Of a stretch of 16,363 nucleotides of DNA, positions 8,513 through 14,820 are shown piece by piece. A program made the translations under genes and the position numbers. Source of the stretch: Deltaproteobacteria bacterium. Lineage in GTDB: Bacteria > Desulfobacterota_B > Binatia > UBA9968. Location: contig JAPUHZ010000396.1 in the NCBI GenBank assembly GCA_027297485.1, forward strand, positions 1 through 16,363, given 5' to 3'. Below the pieces are notes generated by a model. That model saw only the letters and a program-made list of their open reading frames with translations, made no database searches and had not been told where the DNA came from. How positions within the stretch are numbered: the first letter of the stretch is position 1; each line of letters opens with the position of its first letter.

Positions 8513-8698
8513 CTAATACAAACGTATTTAAATTCGCACCATTGAGGCTATTCCGAGGGGAAGGAGACTGAAGGACGAGGGAACCGAACGTGAGGCTTGG
8601 TGCAGGTCCAAACGGTACGAATAATCACCCCCATTTCCCTCGGCCTGAAGGCTACTTCCACCGAGGGAATGTAAACTTACTTACTGCGTTTGTATTAG
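8513..8698. repeat. 186-bp unit bounded by a perfect 12-bp inverted repeat, unclassified
   Basis: CTAATACAAACG (8513-8524) and its exact complement CGTTTGTATTAG (8687-8698) enclose 162 bp without a convincing reading frame. The interior has several complementary blocks, including a strong hairpin at 8632-8671 and an upstream arm at 8553-8562 that can pair with the same central strand. It fills most of the 269-bp space between two convergent genes. A small non-autonomous transposable unit (terminal repeats, possible TA target) or a structured RNA are both possible. I do not recognise it as a named riboswitch or RNA class, and leader-type regulation is unlikely because no gene starts downstream on either strand. 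Confidence 0.5.
8632..8671. other. Strong bulged hairpin with a nested GCC-TGAA-GGC stem
   Basis: CATT(T)CCCTCGG (8632-8643) pairs with CCGAGGGAATG (8661-8671), giving 11 base pairs with one bulged T. The enclosed 17 nt can form a nested GCC-TGAA-GGC stem with a TGAA tetraloop (8643-8652; it borrows one G of the outer stem) and leave a TACTTCCA single strand. The block CCGAGGGGAA at 8553-8562 is complementary to the same central TTTCCCTCGG with one G-T pair, so two exclusive folds are possible. Confidence 0.5.
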
Positions 8699-8727
8699 AT
8701 GAGGCGGTTGAAAAATGCCTATCTGTC

Positions 8728-9348
8728 TTAACTTCTTTTACTTTCCTTTGTAGACCCCTTTTCTCGCAATAGTTTAAGCAGTTCGTCAAACGATGCACGG
8801 GCGAGGATGCGGTTAAATTGGGACCGGTAGTTGTTTACCAAGCTAACGTTTTCGACGACCACATCGTAGACCTTCCATTCGCCTCTAGCGAGATGAAGTT
8901 TGTAATTGATGGCAAACTCCTCCCCATTGCTGGGGACGATCTTGGTATCGACCTCAGCGAAATCCTTATCTAGGCGCTCGCGCACATAGACCATTTTTTC
9001 GTCTTTGAAAGATTCAAGTTTCGCTATATAAGAGTTCTCGACGAAGGCAGTGAATACAGCGACAAATTCGTCTTGTTTTCCATTAATCCTCTTCCAATGA
9101 CGTCCTAGCGACCTCCTGGCCATCTCCGCGAAGTCAAACCGTGGCGAAAGGACCTGTCGAAGTCTCTCTCTCCTCTCCGCCTTCTTGGCCTCCCCTTTAG
9201 TCGTGGGATCTTGCAAGATCGCCAAGACACGATCAATCGTATTTTTGACCTGCTCCGTCGGCGTGCCCGCAAAAGATACCGAGTTGCCACCCCACCAGAG
9301 TGCAAGGGTTAAAAGACCGAAGCTCAAGCACCTATTTACCTGTGTCAT
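8728..9348 (-). CDS. mlaC: MlaC/Ttg2D-family periplasmic phospholipid-binding protein
   Basis: A 206-residue protein with an N-terminal signal peptide (basic start, hydrophobic core at about 8-19, likely cleavage after SVSFA near residue 27). The rest matches the MlaC/toluene-tolerance Ttg2 family in length (E. coli MlaC is 211 aa) and pattern: VKNTIDRVLAILQDP early, FDFAEMARRSLGRHW, then TAFVENSYIAKLESF, the beta-sheet stretch INYKLHLARGEWKVYDVVVENVSLVNNYRSQFNRIL, and a charged C-terminal helix. MlaC carries phospholipid between the outer-membrane MlaA and the inner-membrane MlaFEDB transporter. A consensus Shine-Dalgarno (TAAGGAGGAG) precedes the ATG at 9348. The other mla genes are not beside it here; related orphans are sometimes placed in hopanoid or other lipid-transport pathways, so the exact cargo is open. 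Confidence 0.88.
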   Translation of the reverse strand: MTQVNRCLSFGLLTLALWWGGNSVSFAGTPTEQVKNTIDRVLAILQDPTTKGEAKKAERRERLRQVLSPRFDFAEMARRSLGRHWKRINGKQDEFVAVFTAFVENSYIAKLESFKDEKMVYVRERLDKDFAEVDTKIVPSNGEEFAINYKLHLARGEWKVYDVVVENVSLVNNYRSQFNRILARASFDELLKLLREKGSTKESKRS

Positions 9349-9381
9349 TTTCTCCTCCTTACGACTGAGGTTTCGCTATTT

Positions 9382-9410
9382 TTCATAGAGGGTAGCAAGC
9401 CAAATGCCAA
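9382..9410 (-). promoter_or_regulatory. Candidate sigma-70 type promoter for mlaC
   Basis: On the minus strand, TTGGCA (9410-9405), a 17-nt spacer and TATGAA (9387-9382) lie about 34 nt before the mlaC ATG. This predicts a short leader that includes the strong Shine-Dalgarno. Its presence supports mlaC being transcribed alone. Confidence 0.4.
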
Positions 9411-9753
9411 AGGTGACAGCGAAATCAACAACTCATCAAACAGCGTGATTTTCCTAGACTATCTCAAAGTGTAGACCGTTTTTCCCGTGGGCCAGGGATA
9501 GAAGAAAGGCGTCAGAAATTACAGAAAACGCCAAGGGAGGTGGTAAGTTTGGCAAAAGTGCCCTAATCGGTGAACAGTCAGGATCTCAATATTTTAGATT
9601 TTAAAAGGTGGCAGTTAGTAAAGGCTCTGTCGAATGATCAGAACTTGCTTTTGACGCATGGCCAACATGAAGTTGGGATTAGCTTTCTGTCATCATCATT
9701 CAGTTTCGGCACTTCACTGACGGCTTTTGGTGGAGAGCATCCCCAATAACAGG
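9411..9753. other. Gene-free stretch between mlaC and the zinc-ribbon remnant
   Basis: About 340 bp with stops in all frames and no supportable gene. It has AT-rich blocks (around 9590-9612) and a weak hairpin, GGCGT and ACGCC, near 9513-9531. No T-tract terminator for the iron-transport operon is evident. It may be the decayed remains of a gene or repeat, but I could not recognise a source. Confidence 0.4.
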
Positions 9754-9899
9754 CTATTGTTCCGTTTTTAACTCCGTATCTTCGCTCAATGGAATAACTA
9801 CAAAACGTCTACATCTCTCGCACTTCAGCTCCACCCCTTGATAGGTGAGACGGGCCAGGAGACTCCCGCAAAGGCAGCGTAACGATGCCTCTTTTTCAC
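9754..9899 (-). pseudogene. Small zinc-ribbon (Com-like) protein, start lost or frameshifted
   Basis: Reading the minus strand from 9882 to the TAG at 9756-9754 gives a clean 42-residue zinc ribbon: LRCLCGSLLARLTYQGVELK continuing into CERCRRFVVI, i.e. C-x-C-G, 17 residues, then C-x-R-C. This resembles small Com-family zinc-binding proteins. The frame is open back to 9924 but contains no ATG, GTG or TTG before the ribbon. A GTG at 9899-9897 is out of frame by one base. One extra A in the following run of five A would join it in frame and give a 48-residue protein starting MKKEAS. The gene is thus a one-base frameshift, a sequencing or assembly error in a homopolymer, or uses an unusual start. 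It lies 55 nt downstream of the iron permease stop on the same strand. Confidence 0.55.
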
Positions 9900-9954
9900 T
9901 TGAATTGAACTTTCGGTGTGCGTACTATCCGTTCAAGGAGAAAAACCTCAATAA

Positions 9955-11622
9955 TCATTCCGCTCTAAGTCCCGTGCCGCTTCTCACCAACACCAGAACC
10001 GGCAGGATGCCGGCTGCCACAATGGTCAACGCGGGGAGCGCTGCCGCCTGCCAGAACGATTCCGAGGTAAGCTGCCACACCCGAACCGCTAAAGTGTCAT
10101 AGCCAAACGGTCTGAGCATGAGAGTGGCCGGCATCTCCTTCATCACGTCCACAAAGACAAGGACGGCAGCGGCACTAAGGCCGTGCCGGATCAGTGGTAG
10201 GTGAATGCGTCGGAGCACTCCGCCTGCGCTGATCCCAAGTGAACGCCCCGCCATGTCCATGCTCGGCGCGATCTTAACCATGCTTGCCTCTACAGTTTGG
10301 TAGCTTACCGCCAGGAAGCGAACCAGATAGGCAAAGACCAGGCCGATCATAGAGCCTGTGAGGAGAAGTCCGCTGGAGATCCCCACTGCCCTTTGCAGGA
10401 AAGCATCAAGCGTGTGGTCTAGGAAAGTCAGGGGCGCAAGCACACCTACAGCGATAACCGACCCTGGAAGGGCGTACCCCATGCTGGCAACGCTGGCAAA
10501 TGCGGTGACAGCCCGGCTGCGACTGAGACGGAGGCCATACGCCACTACCACCGCCGCAATCACTGCCAAGATGGCTGTGGTTACCCCCAATACTAGGGTA
10601 TTGAACAGGAATTCCGGATAGCGGTGGTCGATATCAAGACTACCGACAATCCAAACAAGAAGTTGGGTAACTGGCAGGACAAAGGCAACTCCGACTACCA
10701 GGCTCGCTGCCCCACTCGCGGCCCAGGCCCTCCAGCCGCGGAGTATCCTGGACGGGGCCGGCCGCATAGTTCCTTCTGTCTGATAGAAGCGGGCGCGCCC
10801 GCGCCCTGCCCGCTCCAGCAGATAAAGGGCCAAGGTGAAGAAGATGAGCAGGCTAGCCAGTTGGGTGGCCGCACCGCGGTCGAACATACCGAACCAGACA
10901 CGGTAGATGGCCACGGTGAAGGTGGAATAACCGAAGATGGCCACAGTCCCGAAGTCTGCTAGCGCCTCCATTAGGGCTAGCGCCAGCCCGGCTACGATGG
11001 ATGGTCGCGCGAGGGGAAGCGCTACTTTCCAAAAGATAGCCGGCGTGTCTGCCCCTAAAGCCTGTGCTGCCTCCAGCTTGCCCGCTGACTGTTCGCAGAA
11101 CGCGGTACGTGCGAGCATGTAGACGTAAGGGTAGAGGACCAATGTCATGACGAGCGTTACCCCGCTATAGGAGGCGATCTCTGGGAACCAGACCTCCGGT
11201 CCGAACATGGCACGGAGCTGGCTTTGGACTGGGCCCGTGTAGTCGAAGATGGCCAGGAAGACAAAGCCAATCACGTACGCGGGCATAGCCAGGGGGAGAA
11301 TGAGAAGCCAGGTAAAGATCGCTCGACCCGGGAAGCGGTACATGGTTACAAGCCAAGCGAGGCCCACGCCCAGGACCAGCACACCGAGACCCACTCCAAC
11401 CATCAGTCTTAGGGTGTTCCAGACAAGCTCGGCCAGTTGGGTCTGCCACAGGTGAGCCCAGATATCGACACTGGGGGTCGCGAGAGAAGCAACGACTACC
11501 AGAATCGGGGTAGCCACGAAGAGAGCTAATATGCTGGCGGCCACCGGCCATACATCAGGCCGATGCCAGGATGTGCGCTGTTGTCTTTTGTATGGTACAG
11601 CTCCCGTCTGGCTGGCGGTCAT
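9955..11622 (-). CDS. Iron(III) ABC transporter permease (FbpB/SfuB-type, fused double permease)
   Basis: Inner-membrane component moving ferric iron from the periplasmic binding protein into the cytoplasm. The 555 residues carry about twelve hydrophobic segments in two homologous halves, each with a binding-protein-dependent permease loop. First half: EAAQALGADTPAIFWKVALP, an exact EAA---G---------x-LP pattern. Second half: DMAGRSLGISAGGVLRRIHLP, where the leading EAA is DMA. The two-halves-in-one layout is typical of FbpB/SfuB iron permeases. It starts 19 nt after the binding-protein gene ends and is clearly in its operon. The ATG at 11622 lacks a good Shine-Dalgarno, so translational coupling is plausible. 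No ATPase gene (fbpC-like) follows; beyond the stop lie only a zinc-ribbon remnant and non-coding DNA, so the ATPase must be encoded elsewhere. Confidence 0.92.
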   Translation of the reverse strand: MTASQTGAVPYKRQQRTSWHRPDVWPVAASILALFVATPILVVVASLATPSVDIWAHLWQTQLAELVWNTLRLMVGVGLGVLVLGVGLAWLVTMYRFPGRAIFTWLLILPLAMPAYVIGFVFLAIFDYTGPVQSQLRAMFGPEVWFPEIASYSGVTLVMTLVLYPYVYMLARTAFCEQSAGKLEAAQALGADTPAIFWKVALPLARPSIVAGLALALMEALADFGTVAIFGYSTFTVAIYRVWFGMFDRGAATQLASLLIFFTLALYLLERAGRGRARFYQTEGTMRPAPSRILRGWRAWAASGAASLVVGVAFVLPVTQLLVWIVGSLDIDHRYPEFLFNTLVLGVTTAILAVIAAVVVAYGLRLSRSRAVTAFASVASMGYALPGSVIAVGVLAPLTFLDHTLDAFLQRAVGISSGLLLTGSMIGLVFAYLVRFLAVSYQTVEASMVKIAPSMDMAGRSLGISAGGVLRRIHLPLIRHGLSAAAVLVFVDVMKEMPATLMLRPFGYDTLAVRVWQLTSESFWQAAALPALTIVAAGILPVLVLVRSGTGLRAE

Positions 11623-11641
11623 GGCAAAAATCCGTACCGTT

Positions 11642-12661
11642 TCACTTATATCCCATCCGGTCCATCAGTTTGATGGCGGCGACCTGTAGTTCACCAGCCG
11701 CTGCCACGTTTACTTGGTCGGCCTTAAAACTGCCCCATGCAGCGATTAATCTGTGGGGCTTGACCGTCGGGTTAGCGGGGTACTCATAATTGGCGTCGGC
11801 ATATAGCCTCTGCACCTCGGGAAAACTCAAAAACTCAATTAACTTGACGGCGTTAGCCCGGTTTTTGGCATACTTGGTTACCCCGGCACCGGAGATATTC
11901 ACATGGACGCCGCGATCATTTTGATTTGGCCAGAAGATTGCCACGGGAAAGCCGGGGTCTTTCGCCTTCAAGCGGGCCAAATAGTATGAATTCGCGATGC
12001 CTACATCACACTGCCCTGCGGCGATGGCCTGAAGGAGCTTGGTGTCGCTGTTAAAAATACGCAGCTGGTTGTTGATCCATCTGCGGACGACCTCCTCGGT
12101 GCTCTTTTCACCTAAGGTCTTGATCATGGTTGCCACAAGGGACTGGGTGTAGACCTTTCTGGAGGTGCGCAGGCACAGCCGCCCCTGCCAATTAGGGTCG
12201 CCTAGCGCTTCGTACGTCGAGAGTTCCGAAGGCTTCACCCGCTTGGTGCTGTATATGATGGGCCTGGCCCGCACTGATAGCCCTACCCATGCGTTATCCT
12301 TGGCTCGAAGATGGGTCGGGATATTCTTTTCGATCACAGCCGATTTAACCCCCTGGAGGAGCCCTGCCTGCTCGGCGATCCAGAGGTTACCCGCGTCAAC
12401 CGTCATGAAAAGGTCGGCCGGAGTTTTAGATCCTTCCGCTCTGAGGCGCTCGAACAGTTCAGGCCCACTGGCAGTCAAGAATTTCACCTGGACGCCTGTC
12501 TTTGCCGTGAAGGCATCGAATATGGGCTTGATGAGCTTTTCGATTCTTGCGGAGTAAACAACGACCTCCTGCGCGCTTGCAGGGCCGACCTGGGCCCCAA
12601 GGAGAAGTCCAGCAAGAATGAACCCAGCGACCATCTCGCGCAATTGGGAAAAATCTCGCAC
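11642..12661 (-). CDS. Iron(III) ABC transporter periplasmic substrate-binding protein (FbpA/FutA-type)
   Basis: A 339-residue protein with a signal peptide (hydrophobic core at about 11-22, cleavage after PASA near residue 30). The mature protein begins QEVVVYSAR. The family folds into two lobes that clamp Fe3+ through tyrosines. The tandem tyrosine pair is present at Y226-Y227 (GIANSYYLARL), and the Tyr of VVYSAR (Y36) fits another ligand position. The His seen beside that position in some FbpA proteins is absent, so the site is likely the Tyr-rich type. The start is GTG at 12661 with AGAAGG about 10 nt upstream; an in-frame ATG at 12634 is possible but would shorten the basic n-region of the signal peptide. 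It is the first gene of the transport operon and divergent from a DtxR-family regulator, which supports iron (or manganese) as the metal. Gram-negative periplasm. Confidence 0.92.
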   Translation of the reverse strand: MRDFSQLREMVAGFILAGLLLGAQVGPASAQEVVVYSARIEKLIKPIFDAFTAKTGVQVKFLTASGPELFERLRAEGSKTPADLFMTVDAGNLWIAEQAGLLQGVKSAVIEKNIPTHLRAKDNAWVGLSVRARPIIYSTKRVKPSELSTYEALGDPNWQGRLCLRTSRKVYTQSLVATMIKTLGEKSTEEVVRRWINNQLRIFNSDTKLLQAIAAGQCDVGIANSYYLARLKAKDPGFPVAIFWPNQNDRGVHVNISGAGVTKYAKNRANAVKLIEFLSFPEVQRLYADANYEYPANPTVKPHRLIAAWGSFKADQVNVAAAGELQVAAIKLMDRMGYK

Positions 12662-12751
12662 GGAGTTCGGCCTTCTTAGCTTGACCTTTGTTGATTCATA
12701 AAATAAGATTGATAGGTGTTTGGGAAATAGATCATGCGCTTTCTGTCATAA

Positions 12752-12779
12752 TTCAGATTTTATAGAGCAAACTTATAAT
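12752..12779 (+). promoter_or_regulatory. Candidate promoter of the DtxR-family regulator
   Basis: A perfect TATAAT (12774-12779) lies about 36 nt before the GTG start. The upstream box is poor (TTCAGA at 12752-12757, 16-nt spacer), as is common for regulated genes. AGATT..TATA to the left and TATAATCT (12774-12781) form an imperfect inverted repeat over the -10 region. Confidence 0.4.
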
Positions 12780-12807
12780 CTTCGTATAACCAAAAAGTAA
12801 AAGTTTG
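12768..12807. promoter_or_regulatory. Inverted repeat spanning both divergent promoters, candidate operator
   Basis: CAAACTT (12768-12774) and AAGTTTG (12801-12807) are exact complements around a centre at about 12787. Between them TTATA (12773-12777) and TATAA (12785-12789) form a smaller inverted repeat. The span covers the -10 boxes of both divergent promoters. This does not match the classic DtxR box, so operator function is inferred from position only. Confidence 0.35.
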
Positions 12808-12811
12808 TCAA
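12783..12811 (-). promoter_or_regulatory. Candidate sigma-70 type promoter of the iron-transport operon
   Basis: On the minus strand a consensus -35 TTGACA (12811-12806) is followed by TTATAC (12789-12784, 16-nt spacer) or TATACG (12788-12783, 17-nt spacer). This predicts a transcript start near 12776 and a leader of roughly 115 nt before the binding-protein start. It overlaps back-to-back with the regulator's -10 box. Confidence 0.5.
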
Positions 12812-12815
12812 GCCT

Positions 12816-13496
12816 GTGGAGCCCTCTAAGATTACGCCGACCATCGAGGATTACGTAAAGGCAGTCTATGTCCTTGCGGAGGAGGCACAGCCCGTCATTG
12901 CAGCCAGGGTAGCGGATGAAATGGGGGTCTCTCCGTCGACCATGTTCAGTACCCTGCGGCGTTTAGAGAGTGAAGGCTATGTCAGGGTGGAGCGTCGAAA
13001 GGAGATTCACTTAACAATCAAAGGGAAAAAGGTTGCCGAAGGGATCCTGCGGCGCCATTTCTTGACGGAGAGGTTGTTGACCGACCTGCTGGGTCTAGAT
13101 TGGGTAAAGGCCCATCAAGAGGCTCATCGCCTGGAACATGCGATCTCTCCAGAGGTAGAAGAGAGATTAGCCAAGCTCCTGCACTATCCCACCACATGCC
13201 CTCATGGCAACCGCATCCCAGGGAAAGGGTCGTCTTCTTCACATCGGAAGGGTCTGCCCTTACATCGTGTCCCAGCCGGCAAAAAGGTGGTCCTTGAATG
13301 CATTACGGAGGGGGGGGAGAGAGATGCCCGTTTGCTCGGTTTCATGCAACAGCATCGTCTTCTCCCTGGGGCTAAAGTTCAGGTCCTGGACGTTGCCCCC
13401 TCCTTAGGGATCATGAGCCTGAAGGTAGGAGGGGATGAGTTTTCCCTCGGGATTGAGGCGGCAAAGAAGATTCGAGTTCACCACAATAAACCATGA
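12816..13496 (+). CDS. DtxR/MntR-family metal-dependent transcriptional regulator
   Basis: A 226-residue regulator. Winged helix at about 9-72 (IAARVADEMGVSPSTMFSTLRRLESEGYV), metal-binding dimerisation domain at about 73-136, and a C-terminal FeoA/SH3-like domain at about 150-222. Potential metal ligands are D12, H81, E85, H100, H104, E107 and H108, plus a CPHGN motif at 128-132. By alignment from memory, H81/E85/H100 match the ancillary site of DtxR (H79, E83, H98) and E107/H108 match E105/H106. The Cys102 position is His (H104), and Met10 of DtxR is Asp (D12), as in MntR. Such proteins bind DNA when loaded with Fe2+ or Mn2+ and usually repress metal uptake. The start is GTG at 12816, without a Shine-Dalgarno. 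It is divergent from an iron transporter over a 154-bp shared promoter region, so repression of that operon and itself is the natural inference. Confidence 0.92.
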   Translation: MEPSKITPTIEDYVKAVYVLAEEAQPVIAARVADEMGVSPSTMFSTLRRLESEGYVRVERRKEIHLTIKGKKVAEGILRRHFLTERLLTDLLGLDWVKAHQEAHRLEHAISPEVEERLAKLLHYPTTCPHGNRIPGKGSSSSHRKGLPLHRVPAGKKVVLECITEGGERDARLLGFMQQHRLLPGAKVQVLDVAPSLGIMSLKVGGDEFSLGIEAAKKIRVHHNKP

Positions 13497-13537
13497 GAGG
13501 TCAGCAGTTAGTATGCAGAAGGCCAAAGGCCGATCGC

Positions 13538-13858
13538 TTATCTTTCTTTTAGGAGCCCTCTGAGATGAGGAGGGAATTCAGTTGTGTCAGGTTTTCGGTC
13601 GCTTAGCTCGGCGGCCAGGAAATCCACTTGGTCACCCAGCGGGGTGTCCCGATCAATGATGATAAGCTCTTTTTCTTTCAATCGGCAACGGCCGCTATGG
13701 GCATGATATCCCACTTCCCGCAGCAATTTTTCTGTTCGGACCTCGATTTTTAACCTCCGCGCCACCGTGATGAGGTCCTGAAGGAGAAATTCGTTTTTAT
13801 TCTTTCTTTGTCCCATTGCCATTCCTGCCTTCGCACAGACTTTTTTATTATCTCCCAT
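13538..13858 (-). CDS. Small conserved-looking protein of unknown function
   Basis: About 106 residues, basic N-terminus, no signal or membrane segment. Two starts are plausible: ATG at 13858 (AGGGAAGA 4-5 nt upstream) or ATG at 13822 (AAGG about 6 nt upstream, giving 94 residues). The core reads as helix (FLLQDLITVARRLKIEVRTEK), then a Gly-Cys segment (HSGRCRLKEKELIIIDRD), a second helix (LGDQVDFLAAELS), and a basic end with the pattern F-PPHLRGLLKER. This looks like a compact alpha/beta protein and resembles a family of unnamed small proteins I associate with several Gram-negative lineages, but I can give no function. It is convergent with the DtxR-type gene and divergent from the universal stress gene. 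Balanced codon use and two plausible ribosome sites argue that it is real. Confidence 0.7.
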   Translation of the reverse strand: MGDNKKVCAKAGMAMGQRKNKNEFLLQDLITVARRLKIEVRTEKLLREVGYHAHSGRCRLKEKELIIIDRDTPLGDQVDFLAAELSDRKPDTTEFPPHLRGLLKER

Positions 13859-13904
13859 CGGATCTTCCCTGTAAACCCCCCTCTGGGGTGCGGAAAAGTA
13901 TAAC

Positions 13905-13932
13905 TTGCAAAAAAAAAGGGGGCTGGTATGTT
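13905..13932 (+). promoter_or_regulatory. Candidate promoter for the universal stress protein gene
   Basis: TTGCAA (13905-13910), a 16-nt spacer that includes a run of A then G, and TATGTT (13927-13932) lie 28 nt before the ATG at 13960. The same 101-bp divergent space holds TATACT on the minus strand (about 13898-13903), a possible -10 for the small gene, but without a matching -35. A C4/G4 hairpin (around 13875-13889) would fall in that gene's leader. Confidence 0.35.
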
Positions 13933-13959
13933 ATCTCTCGGAAAGAGAGGGCTGGAAGC

Positions 13960-14796
13960 ATGATAAAAAATATCTTGGTTCCCCTCGATGGTTCGGACCA
14001 TTCCAATGCAGCTCTGGATTATGCCCTCTGGATGACCGAGAAGTTCAACGGTGCCCTTTTCGGTCAGCACGTGATCGACACGGTTTCCATAGAGGGGACC
14101 TTCTACCACGATATCTCCGGCTCTCTAGGGTTTGAGCCCTATCTGGATTTCTCGACCAAGATGCGGGAGGTTTTAGAAGACAGGGGGAAGGCTATACTCA
14201 AAGAGTTCACTCAGCGCTGTAAGCAGAAAGGGATACGGCACGAGACTTTCCTTGACATGGGCATCATTCCTAACGAAATCTGTGAACGCTCCAGGGTGGC
14301 AGACCTTGTAATCTTGGGTCACCGCGGGATCAACGAGGAGTTCTCTACGGGTCTCTTGGGAAGCACGGCGGAGAGTGTTACCCGGAAGTGCCCCCGCCCG
14401 GTCTTTGTCTCGACCAAGAAATTTAAGGTTCTTGATCATCCTCTTCTAGCCTACGATGGTAGTCAAAGGGCCAGCTCCGCTATGGAATCTGCGGCTGAGT
14501 TTTGCGCCCAGCTACGCCTTCCTCTAACCGTTCTTTATGTCCAAAAGGAGGAGAAGGCGGGCGAGAAAGTGCTCCAGGAGGTAAAGTCCTATTTAGGCTC
14601 TTACGGGATTGAAGCCCGCTATGAGCTTGCCCGAGGTTACCCTGAGCAAAAGATTGTGGATTATTTAGTTAACTTCAGTTACGATCTCCTCTTTATTGGG
14701 GCTTATGGGCATCGACGGATTATTGAGATGGTCCTGGGGAGCACCACGGAGTACGTGCTCAGAAAAAGCCCCTGTCCGGTTTTCCTGAATCGCTAA
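13960..14796 (+). CDS. Two-domain universal stress protein (UspA family)
   Basis: The start is set at the ATG at 13960, where the protein begins MIKNILVPLDGSDHSNAALD, the normal Usp N-terminus, with GAGAGG about 10 nt upstream. The frame is open further upstream, but that part has no family similarity. The 278 residues contain two Usp domains in tandem (about 1-152 and 158-278), a pseudo-dimer. Nucleotide-loop motifs: GHRG at 120-123 then G134-S135 (ten residues between, one more than the usual nine), and GAYG at 247-250 then G260-S261 (the standard nine). Each domain ends in the typical CPRPVFV or CPVFL strand. ATP-binding Usp proteins respond to energy, redox or starvation stress; the exact role is not deducible. 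Cytoplasmic. It is 105 nt upstream of the amidase gene on the same strand. Confidence 0.92.
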   Translation: MIKNILVPLDGSDHSNAALDYALWMTEKFNGALFGQHVIDTVSIEGTFYHDISGSLGFEPYLDFSTKMREVLEDRGKAILKEFTQRCKQKGIRHETFLDMGIIPNEICERSRVADLVILGHRGINEEFSTGLLGSTAESVTRKCPRPVFVSTKKFKVLDHPLLAYDGSQRASSAMESAAEFCAQLRLPLTVLYVQKEEKAGEKVLQEVKSYLGSYGIEARYELARGYPEQKIVDYLVNFSYDLLFIGAYGHRRIIEMVLGSTTEYVLRKSPCPVFLNR

Positions 14797-14820
14797 ACAA
14801 AGGAATAAGGATTGCCGGGA

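Noticed and set aside
8461..8727. tRNA or known riboswitch in the gap after the M48 gene
   Set aside because: No cloverleaf and no conserved core that I can match with confidence; the position between convergent genes also argues against a cis-acting leader.
13497..13537. GGCC-AAA-GGCC as a terminator between convergent genes
   Set aside because: The stem is only four base pairs with a three-base loop and has no T tract on either strand.
13816..13959. Upstream extension of the universal stress protein frame
   Set aside because: It has no Usp similarity, overlaps the divergent gene and its promoter region, and the ATG at 13960 begins exactly at the family N-terminus.
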